Assembly (NCBI GenBank): GCA_903927465.1
Contig: CAIYMY010000082.1
Location: 1-49,916, forward strand
Reading direction: 5' to 3'
Source: an uncultured Rhodospirillales bacterium
GTDB lineage: Bacteria > Pseudomonadota > Alphaproteobacteria > Acetobacterales > Acetobacteraceae
DNA: 49,916 nucleotides
Both the position numbers and the translations under genes were made by a program. Under the pieces are notes generated by a model that worked only from the letters and a program-made list of their open reading frames with translations, was not told the origin of the DNA and did no database searches. This document shows, piece by piece, positions 44,553 to 49,916 of this stretch (position 1 is its first letter; every line of letters begins with the position of its first letter).

Positions 44553-45485
44553 ATGACCGGCGCTGAGGCCACAGCCGTTTGGCTTGGCTGGTTTGCCGGC
44601 GAACGCCGCGCCAGCGCGCATAGCATTGAAGCCTATGGGCGGGATGTGGCGCAGTTCCTGGCCTTCCTGACGCAGCATTTGGGTGCCGAGCCTGATCTGG
44701 CCGCGCTTGGCGCCCTGCGCCCCGCGGATTTGCGCGCCTTTCTGTCAGCCCGCGCGATGGAGGGTGATGTAGGCGCGACGCGGGCGCGCAAACTAGCCGC
44801 GATCAGAAGTTTTCTGCGCTATTTGCAGCGCCATCAGGGCATGGCGCCTGTCGCCCTTGCCGGGCTGCGCGCGCCGCGCGCCAAGCCGCCTTTGCCGCGC
44901 GCCCTGACCGAAAAGGACGCACGCGCGGCGGCGGAAGATGTGGCGGATGTTTATGCGGTTGGGCGACACGAAAACCCGCGTCTGCAAGCGGCACGCGACC
45001 GCGCCTTATTCACGCTGCTTTACGGCGCGGGACTGCGGCTTGGGGAGGCTTTGGCGCTGAATTTGGCCGATGCGCCGCGCCCCGGTTCGGATGCGGCGCT
45101 GCGCGTTCTTGGCAAGGGCAATAAGGAAAGGCTGGTGCCGATTTTGCCGGTGATCCACGATGCCATGGCGGCCTATCTGGCCGAACGCGGCGGTGGTGCG
45201 GCGGATGAGCCCTTGTTTATCGGGGCGCGCGGTGCGCGGCTTGATCCGGCGGTTGCGCAAAAGCGCCTTCGGGACTTCCGCCGCCTGGCCGGCCTGCCGG
45301 AACATGCCAGCCCGCATGCGCTGCGCCATTCCTTCGCGACACATTTGCTGGGCGGCGGCGCTGATTTGCGCGCCATTCAGGAATTGCTTGGCCATGCCAG
45401 CCTTTCCACAACGCAGCGCTACACGGCGGTGGATGCGGCGGCGCTGCTGGAGACCTGGCGTAAGGCGCATCCGCGGGCGGATTGA
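44553..45485 (+). CDS. xerC: Tyrosine recombinase XerC-like
   Basis: Site-specific tyrosine recombinase, 310 residues, which with XerD resolves chromosome dimers at dif. The N-terminal SAM-like domain has SAHSIEAYGRDVAQFLAFL and RARKLAAIRSFLRYLQRH. Catalytic residues are Arg162 (LLYGAGLRLGEALAL, more like XerC than XerD), Lys188 (GKGNKER), His255 and Arg258 (HALRHS), His281 (LLGHASLSTTQRY) and Tyr290. The ATG at 44553 has no Shine-Dalgarno sequence because the palindromic repeat ends four bases upstream, and an in-frame stop at 44538 excludes a longer form. The stop codon overlaps the right repeat. It could be a second or relocated recombinase rather than the housekeeping XerC. Confidence 0.88.
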   Translation: MTGAEATAVWLGWFAGERRASAHSIEAYGRDVAQFLAFLTQHLGAEPDLAALGALRPADLRAFLSARAMEGDVGATRARKLAAIRSFLRYLQRHQGMAPVALAGLRAPRAKPPLPRALTEKDARAAAEDVADVYAVGRHENPRLQAARDRALFTLLYGAGLRLGEALALNLADAPRPGSDAALRVLGKGNKERLVPILPVIHDAMAAYLAERGGGAADEPLFIGARGARLDPAVAQKRLRDFRRLAGLPEHASPHALRHSFATHLLGGGADLRAIQELLGHASLSTTQRYTAVDAAALLETWRKAHPRAD

Positions 45486-45537
45486 GCATTTTCGAGCCAA
45501 GTGGGCTCACTTGGCGGCGCGGAAAATGCGGTCAAAC
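45484..45537 (-). repeat. Dispersed palindromic repeat, copy 4 (right end of xerC unit, inverted)
   Basis: A 54-bp copy on the minus strand, reading GAGCATTTTCGAGCCAAGTG, GGCT and then the other arm to GGTCAAAC on the plus strand. It begins inside the xerC stop codon. It differs from copy 2 by three bases. Confidence 0.92.
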
Positions 45538-45546
45538 TAAATTTTT
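45538..45546. repeat. 9-bp direct repeat flanking the xerC unit, right copy
   Basis: TAAATTTTT directly follows the TCAAAC end of copy 4 and is identical to 44486-44494. Unlike the left copy, it is not part of a terminator hairpin, so shared function does not explain the match. Confidence 0.6.
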
Positions 45547-45645
45547 CGTGCTTGTCTGGCGAACGAAGGTGAGGCGGACAAGCGCTGGGTCTAGACAGGA
45601 TTCTGGCTTGCGTCAGACAATGTTTCAAATCGCGGGAGAAACGCC

Positions 45646-46419
45646 ATGAGCATTCGCATCGGTATCGCCGGCATGGCCGGGCGCATGGGTCAACTTTTGA
45701 TTGAGGAAGTCGCCGCTGCTGGTGCAGTGTGTGTGGGCGGCACTTTGCGCGCCGGCGGCAAGCCGTCCCCGGCGGGCTTGCAAAGCTTTCCTGATATCAC
45801 GGCGCTTTTCGCTGCTTCCGATGTGGTGATTGATTTCACCCATGCGGAAACGGCAACCGCCCATGCAGCTGCGGCGGCGGCCTGCGGCAAGGGTTTCATC
45901 CTGGGCAGTTCCGGGCTTTCCACAGCAGCGGAAGCGGCGGTGGCGGAAGCGGGCAAGCGCGCGCCGATTGTCTATGCCGCGAATTTTGCGCCTGGCGTCA
46001 ATCTGTTCCTGGCGATTGCGGAACGCATGGCCGCCGCCCTGCCTGGCGCGCAATATGACGCAGAGATTGTGGAAATGCATCATCGCCAGAAGGTGGATGC
46101 GCCATCCGGCACGGCGGTGGCTTTGGGCCGCGCGGTCGCGGCAGGACGCGGCACCACCATGGAAGAAGCCGGCATTGAAAGTGGGCGCGATGGGCATTGC
46201 GGTCCGCGCGGCACCGGCACAATTGGTTTTGCGGCTTTGCGCGGCGGGCAAGTGGTGGGTGAACACACGCTACTTTTCGCTGCCGCTTCAGAACATATCA
46301 GCCTGACGCATCGCAGTTTTGATCGGCGCGTTTACGCAACCGGCGCAGTGCGCGCGGCGCTTTGGGTGCATGGGCGCGCTCCCGCACTTTACGGCATGAA
46401 GAATGTGCTGGGGATGTAG
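45646..46419 (+). CDS. dapB: 4-hydroxy-tetrahydrodipicolinate reductase
   Basis: Reduces 4-hydroxy-tetrahydrodipicolinate to tetrahydrodipicolinate with NAD(P)H, in lysine and diaminopimelate (cell wall) synthesis; 257 residues, normal length. The nucleotide-binding motif GIAGMAGRMG is at residues 6-15, VVIDFTHAE around 60, and the signature EMHHRQKVDAPSGTA has the catalytic His145-His146 and Lys149. GTGTIGFAALRGG and the C-terminal AVRAALWV follow. The start at 45646 follows GGGAGAAA. The 160-base upstream region holds palindromic repeat copy 4 and a 7-bp stem (45550-45583) of unknown role. Confidence 0.96.
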   Translation: MSIRIGIAGMAGRMGQLLIEEVAAAGAVCVGGTLRAGGKPSPAGLQSFPDITALFAASDVVIDFTHAETATAHAAAAAACGKGFILGSSGLSTAAEAAVAEAGKRAPIVYAANFAPGVNLFLAIAERMAAALPGAQYDAEIVEMHHRQKVDAPSGTAVALGRAVAAGRGTTMEEAGIESGRDGHCGPRGTGTIGFAALRGGQVVGEHTLLFAAASEHISLTHRSFDRRVYATGAVRAALWVHGRAPALYGMKNVLGM

Positions 46420-46424
46420 TTTGG

Positions 46425-47774
46425 TTATCTCTGCCAATCGAAGGGTGCCGCGCGCGGCAGGCCGAGATTTTCGCGGAGCGTCGTGCCGGTGAATTCCTTG
46501 CGGAAGACACCGCGCCGCTGCAATTCCGGCACTACCAGGCGCACAAATTCCTCATAAGTGCCGGGCATATGTGTCGCGGCCAGTACGAAGCCATCGCAGG
46601 CACTGGCTTCCACCCAGGCCTGCATTTCATCCGCAACGCGCTTTGGCGTGCCGCAAAAAACCGGGAATTCACGAATGGTGCCGCGCCCGGTTATTTCCAC
46701 GAAATCGCGTAAGGTAGGGTTACGCTTACCGCTTGAAGCAACCACGCGATCACGGAGCGCTTGCAGGCCCTTGATGCCGGCCAATTCATCGTCCGTGAAG
46801 GCATCATCCAAGCCTTTTGACGCGAAATCATAATTCAGCGCTTCAGACAGCAAAGAAAGCCCATCAACCGGCTTGGCCAAGCCATCAATCAAGGCACGCT
46901 TTTCCTGTGCCGCCGCTTCGGTTTCGCCGACAATGCAATAAACCGCAGGACAGATGCGTACAGTGGCGGGGTCTCGGCCGGATGCGGCGACTTGTTCCTT
47001 GAAATCGCGATAGCCGCGCTTGGCAACTTCCATATTGGGATAGATGACAAAGACCAAATCACCCCAGCGCGCCGCGAAGCTTTTGCCGCGCCCGCTTTGG
47101 CCGGCCTGGATCAGAACGGGCCGGCCTTGAGGCGTGCGCGGCACGGTGAAGGGGCCGCGGCTTTTGAACCATTTGCCCTTATGGTCTAGGCGCCGGACTT
47201 TAGTGGCATCGGCGAAGATGCCGCTTTCGCGGTCCTGGATGATGGCGTCATCGCCCCAGGAATCCCAATGGGACAGCACGATTTCCAGGAATTCATCCGC
47301 GCGGTCATAGCGCAGATCATGTTCCAGATGATCATCCGCGCCCATGTTGTGCGCTTCGCTGTCATTCAGCGATGTCACCACATTCCAGGCGGCACGCCCG
47401 CCCAGCATGTGATCAAGCGTCGCGAAAACCCGCGCGACATGGAAGGGTTCGTAATAGGTGGTGGAATAGGTCGCACCGAGCCCAAGCTTGGAGGTGGCAA
47501 GCCCCATCGCTGTCAGGATCGAAACCAGATCAAGCTTCACCACGCGAATGCCATTGCGCACTGCTTCCGCATGGTCATGGCCCAAAATATCCGGCATGGC
47601 GAGGCGATCATCAAAAAACGCCATATGAAAGCAGCCGGCTTCAAGCGTGCGCGCGATGCGCTGGTAATATTCCGGACGCAGGTAATCCTGCATCGTCGCG
47701 GGATGGCGCCAAGAACCGACATAATTTGAGCAATTCTGCGCTTGCAGAAAGGCGACCAGCGTCATTTGCTTCAT
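46425..47774 (-). CDS. LLM-class flavin-dependent monooxygenase (NtaA/SnaA/DszA type)
   Basis: A luciferase-like FMNH2-dependent monooxygenase, 449 residues from the start at 47774 (MKQMTLVAFLQAQNCSNYVGSWRHP), which has AAGGGA upstream; an ATG at 47831 is less likely. Family marks of the NtaA/SnaA/DszA group are GCFHMAFFDDRLAMPD, EPFHVARVFATLDHMLGGRAAWNVVTSLNDSEAHNMG, DRADEFLEIVLSHWDSW, VPRTPQGRPVLIQAGQSGRGKSFAARWGDLVFV. Members oxidise chelators, sulfur heterocycles or alkyl amines. They need a separate flavin reductase, which is not in the window. It follows the TetR gene by 62 bases and probably shares its promoter. The substrate is unknown. Confidence 0.92.
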   Translation of the reverse strand: MKQMTLVAFLQAQNCSNYVGSWRHPATMQDYLRPEYYQRIARTLEAGCFHMAFFDDRLAMPDILGHDHAEAVRNGIRVVKLDLVSILTAMGLATSKLGLGATYSTTYYEPFHVARVFATLDHMLGGRAAWNVVTSLNDSEAHNMGADDHLEHDLRYDRADEFLEIVLSHWDSWGDDAIIQDRESGIFADATKVRRLDHKGKWFKSRGPFTVPRTPQGRPVLIQAGQSGRGKSFAARWGDLVFVIYPNMEVAKRGYRDFKEQVAASGRDPATVRICPAVYCIVGETEAAAQEKRALIDGLAKPVDGLSLLSEALNYDFASKGLDDAFTDDELAGIKGLQALRDRVVASSGKRNPTLRDFVEITGRGTIREFPVFCGTPKRVADEMQAWVEASACDGFVLAATHMPGTYEEFVRLVVPELQRRGVFRKEFTGTTLRENLGLPRAAPFDWQR

Positions 47775-47836
47775 TGGCGTATTCCCTTGCATTCCCTGGC
47801 GCAGCATCGCCCGCCAGCAAGAGCGCGGCAAGCCAT

Positions 47837-48394
47837 TCAGTCTGGGCTTGTGGGCAGGCGCGCCAAATGCGCTTCCATCAGCGCGCGCGCGGAAAGCCCG
47901 AATAGCCGGATGCGGCGGGTTTCGGACATCACCAATAAGCCAACGGCCAGCGCAAAGGCTTCCGTCGCCGCTTCCTGGCCGCCAAGGGCGCGCATCGGCG
48001 CCAGCGCCGCCATCAGTGCGGCATTCAGGCCAGGATCAAGCCCCTGCCCCAGCCCGCGTGGCGCGAGGCCGCCGCCACCCAGATAGAAGCCCAGCGCCAA
48101 TTCCTGCGGATGCGCCGCATAAAATTCAAACAAGGCGAGTGCAGCGCCGCGAAACCCATCCCGCGCTGCGCCATCCGCCACCGCTGCCTTCAGGCGCATC
48201 AGGCTATCGCGCAGCACTTCGGCATAAATCGCCTCACGCGACGGAAAATGGAAATAAAGCGCGGCGGGCGTGTAGCCAGCGCGGGCGGCAATGGCGCGAA
48301 GGCTTGCGCCTTCCAACCCCGCTTCGGCGAAAAGCGCCTTGGCAGCAGCAAGAATATGGTCGCGCTTAGCGGCGTTTTTGTCTGGGCGGGTCAT
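47837..48394 (-). CDS. TetR-family transcriptional regulator
   Basis: A 185-residue repressor-type protein. The N-terminal HTH reads RDHILAAAKALFAEAGLEGASLRAIAARAGYTPAALYFHFPSREAIYAEVL, a clear TetR domain; the C-terminal ligand-binding part (residues 60-185) has no recognised subfamily. It is divergent from the HpaB-family gene at 48456, with overlapping promoters and a palindrome between, so it most likely represses both directions until a substrate binds (inference). The predicted promoter leaves almost no leader before the ATG, and no Shine-Dalgarno sequence is seen, so the mRNA may be leaderless. Confidence 0.92.
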   Translation of the reverse strand: MTRPDKNAAKRDHILAAAKALFAEAGLEGASLRAIAARAGYTPAALYFHFPSREAIYAEVLRDSLMRLKAAVADGAARDGFRGAALALFEFYAAHPQELALGFYLGGGGLAPRGLGQGLDPGLNAALMAALAPMRALGGQEAATEAFALAVGLLVMSETRRIRLFGLSARALMEAHLARLPTSPD

Positions 48395-48422
48395 TGACGC
48401 AAAATTCTAACAACGTTAGATT
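48394..48422 (+). promoter_or_regulatory. Predicted sigma-70-type promoter for the HpaB-family gene
   Basis: TTGACG at 48394-48399, a 17-base spacer, and TAGATT at 48417-48422. The spacer contains the palindrome 48406-48420, so a bound repressor would block polymerase. The implied start near 48429 leaves about 27 bases before the ATG. Confidence 0.55.
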
Positions 48423-48433
48423 TTTTTCGTCAA
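48404..48433 (-). promoter_or_regulatory. Predicted sigma-70-type promoter for the TetR gene
   Basis: On the minus strand, TTGACG (48433-48428), an 18-base spacer and TAGAAT (48409-48404). It faces the plus-strand promoter and overlaps it over the same palindrome. The implied start site near 48397 is about three bases from the TetR start codon. Confidence 0.5.
48406..48420. promoter_or_regulatory. Probable TetR operator
   Basis: The inverted repeat TCTAAC-AAC-GTTAGA lies between and over both divergent promoters. It is the only clear palindrome in the 61-base intergenic region and so is the best candidate site for the adjacent TetR regulator. Confidence 0.6.
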
Positions 48434-48455
48434 CCGGTTATGGGAAGCCCTTATC

Positions 48456-49916
48456 ATGCTGATGACTGCCGCTGATTATCGGGAATCGCTCCGGGCGTTG
48501 AAACCGCGCGTGTTTGTGAATGGCCGCCAGGTGGCGAGTGTGGCGCATGAACCGCTGCTGGCGCCGGGCATCAATGCCATTGGCGTGACCTATGATTTCG
48601 CCCATCGCGCTGAATATGCTGGGCTGATGACAGCCACGCAGCAAGGCACCGGGCGGATCGTCAATCGTATGCTGCATGTGAATGGCAATCGTGACGATCT
48701 GCTGGCTAAGCTGGAAGCGGTGCGCTTGGTCTGCCGTGAATCCGGCTGCGCGCAACGCTATCTGGCGCATGATGCGTTGAACGCGCTGCATCAGGGCACC
48801 AAGCTTGCCGATGATGTGCATGGCGGAGAGCGGCATCAGCGCTTCCTGGCCTATTTGGATGATCTGCAGGCGCGCGACCTGACGCTTGGCATTGCCATGA
48901 CGGATGCGAAGGGCGATCGTTCCGCGCGCCCCGGCAAGCAGGCCAATCGCGATGTGCATGTGCATATCAAGGAACGCCGCGCGGATGGCATCATCATTCG
49001 CGGCACCAAGGCGATTGTGACCGGCGCGCCTTATGTCCATGAATTCCTTGTCATGGCTTGCCGCACCATGACAGCCGAGGATGCCGACTTCGCGCTGCAT
49101 TGCGCCGTGCCGGCAGATGCACCCGGCGTGATGATTGTGGCGCGCCCGGCAGGCCGCCCCGGTGAGGCAGCCGCGAAATTCAGCGCCAAATATGGCCAAG
49201 CCACCGGCGTGGTGGTGTTTGACGATGTCTTCGTGCCCTGGGACCGCGTGTTCATGGCGGGTGAGCATGTCGAAGCCGGCTACACCACCACCAGCTATGC
49301 CACGCATCACCGCCATTCCTGCATCGCCGCACGCGCCGGCTTTGGCGATTTGCTGATTGGCGCTGGCGCTTTGATGATTGAAGCGAATGGGCTGGATACG
49401 GACCGCCACGGCCATATCCGCGATGCCATGGTGGATTTGATCAAGATTGTGGAAGGCTTCTTCGCCTGTGGCGTGGCGGCGAGTGTTTATGGCACAGGTG
49501 CCGCTTCTGGCGCCTTCATGCCGGATTCGGTCTTCAGCAATATCGGTAAATTGCTGCTGGCGACACAAATTTACGACATGCACCGCCTGGCGCATTATGT
49601 CTCCGGCGGCTTGATCGTCGCACTGCCCGGCCCGGATGAGGATCACAATCCGGAAACGGCTGCTTCCCTTGCAGCCGTGCTGGCCGGACGCGCGGATGTG
49701 CCTGCCGAAAAGCGCCTGGAAGTAGCGCGCTTCATGGAAGATTTGACTGCCTCCAACCAGGGCGGCTGGTATTCGGTGATTTCGCTCCATGGCGGCGGCA
49801 GCCCGGAAGCGATGAAGCGCGAGATTTGGCGCAATTACCCGGTCGAAGAACGTTCGGCGCTGGTGGAACGCCTGCTTGATCGCGGCATTCTGGATGAGGG
49901 CAAGCGCATTTCAAAA
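48456..49916 (+). CDS. HpaB/4-hydroxybutyryl-CoA dehydratase family flavoprotein (partial, 3' end off window)
   Basis: The first 487 residues of a protein in the 4-hydroxyphenylacetate 3-hydroxylase (HpaB) and 4-hydroxybutyryl-CoA dehydratase superfamily; no stop is reached. The start at 48456 follows GGGAAG. Marks are CAQRYLAHDALNAL, NRDVHVHIKERRADGIIIRGTKAIVTGAP, VVVFDDVFVPWDRVFMAGE and HHRHSCIAARAGFGDLLIGAG. From memory of the dehydratase, its iron-sulfur cluster uses C-x3-C, His and Cys; here the second cysteine position is Tyr102 and the last is Ala292, though Cys98 and His285 remain. This fits a flavin monooxygenase rather than a dehydratase. It is divergent from TetR and the LLM monooxygenase, which suggests an aromatic or related catabolic locus. 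Confidence 0.88.
   Translation, partial: MLMTAADYRESLRALKPRVFVNGRQVASVAHEPLLAPGINAIGVTYDFAHRAEYAGLMTATQQGTGRIVNRMLHVNGNRDDLLAKLEAVRLVCRESGCAQRYLAHDALNALHQGTKLADDVHGGERHQRFLAYLDDLQARDLTLGIAMTDAKGDRSARPGKQANRDVHVHIKERRADGIIIRGTKAIVTGAPYVHEFLVMACRTMTAEDADFALHCAVPADAPGVMIVARPAGRPGEAAAKFSAKYGQATGVVVFDDVFVPWDRVFMAGEHVEAGYTTTSYATHHRHSCIAARAGFGDLLIGAGALMIEANGLDTDRHGHIRDAMVDLIKIVEGFFACGVAASVYGTGAASGAFMPDSVFSNIGKLLLATQIYDMHRLAHYVSGGLIVALPGPDEDHNPETAASLAAVLAGRADVPAEKRLEVARFMEDLTASNQGGWYSVISLHGGGSPEAMKREIWRNYPVEERSALVERLLDRGILDEGKRISK

Larger units (their letters stand above)
44495..45537. mobile_element. Candidate transposed unit: xerC between inverted 54-bp repeats with 9-bp direct repeats
   Basis: A segment of 1,043 bp with GTTTGA at its left end and TCAAAC at its right end, formed by inverted copies of the dispersed palindrome, and bounded outside by identical TAAATTTTT. 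The only gene inside is xerC, which fills the space between the repeats. Removing the unit and one direct repeat would join the deacylase terminator straight to the dapB upstream region. No DDE transposase is present, so it would have moved in trans, or the structure has another origin. The interpretation is an inference from structure. Confidence 0.4.

Noticed and set aside
44553-45485. xerC as a phage or integron integrase
   Set aside because: Length, N-terminal domain and the LLYGAGLRLGEALAL motif fit XerC; there is no attachment site, phage gene or cassette array nearby. The flanking repeats are reported separately.
17562-45540. Two open frames at 17562-18002 (minus) and 45160-45540 (plus) that share the peptide AKWAHLAARKMRSN
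   Set aside because: The shared peptide is the translation of the palindromic repeat in two places, not protein homology; both frames overlap well-supported genes (ugpB/ugpA and xerC).
45550-45583. 7-bp stem (GCTTGTC with GACAAGC) in the dapB leader as a possible lysine riboswitch
   Set aside because: It is far too small and lacks the multi-helix core of a lysine riboswitch; at most a minor hairpin.
48438-49790. 450-residue minus-strand open frame
   Set aside because: A shadow of the HpaB-family gene; the plus frame has a clear family match, start and promoter.
1-49916. CRISPR arrays, tRNA, rRNA, prophage
   Set aside because: Reading the intergenic stretches showed no regularly spaced repeats, tRNA-like cloverleaf or phage genes; nearly all bases are explained by metabolic and transport genes.

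Overview
The window reads as a chromosomal segment of an alphaproteobacterium, most likely Rhodospirillales/Acetobacteraceae (moderate confidence). This rests on moderately high GC, many Bug-type solute-binding proteins with twin-arginine-like signal peptides, an NdvA-like exporter, argD-argF coupling, and a palindromic intergenic repeat resembling those common in alphaproteobacteria. I see no rRNA, tRNA, CRISPR array or phage module. Coding density is very high and no gene-free stretch exceeds about 200 bases.

Layout. 1-1594 (minus): two paralogous TRAP-type binding proteins, the first cut by the window edge. 1638-1904: an orphan HicA-like toxin gene with a perfect FNR/FixK-type box upstream, overlapping the stop codon of an NdvA-like ABC exporter (1979-3739). 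3874-5878 (plus): two tandem Bug receptors. 6051-7598 (plus): a family 5 peptide-type binding protein, convergent across a bidirectional terminator with a minus-strand operon (13970 to 7660) encoding a Bug receptor, a gamma-glutamyltransferase-family enzyme and the four membrane/ATPase subunits of a peptide ABC importer. 14102-20638 (plus): an alpha/beta hydrolase, glpD and ugpBAEC, which together import glycerol-3-phosphate and oxidise it. 20645-22207 (minus): an acyl-CoA synthetase. 22331-25189 (plus): a complete TRAP transporter. 25199-27293 (minus): a Bug receptor and a Tim44-like membrane protein. 27479-29882 (plus): two adjacent proteins with degenerate EAL-like C-termini, the first broken by a one-base frameshift. 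29918-31470: an ABC exporter pair. 31583-33744: argD-argF. 33806-35572 (minus): a Bug receptor and a class II aldolase/adducin protein. 35698-44402 (plus): an apparent catabolic unit of a dimethylformamidase-like large protein, a complete peptide-type ABC importer and an aspartoacylase-family zinc deacylase. 44553-46419: xerC and dapB. 46425-48394 (minus): an LLM-class flavin monooxygenase and a TetR regulator, divergent from an HpaB-family flavoenzyme that runs off the right end.

The theme is uptake of organic acids, peptides, amides and glycerol-3-phosphate followed by catabolism: ten binding proteins (five Bug, three TRAP, two peptide-type) plus UgpB, many with an adjacent enzyme.

The most unusual structure is around xerC. 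The gene is framed almost base-for-base by two inverted 54-bp copies of a dispersed palindromic repeat, and the unit is bounded by exact 9-bp direct repeats, as a transposed segment would be. Other points of interest are the frameshifted EAL-like gene, the orphan HicA with an FNR-type box, the amide-catabolism cluster, and face-to-face divergent promoters over a TetR operator.
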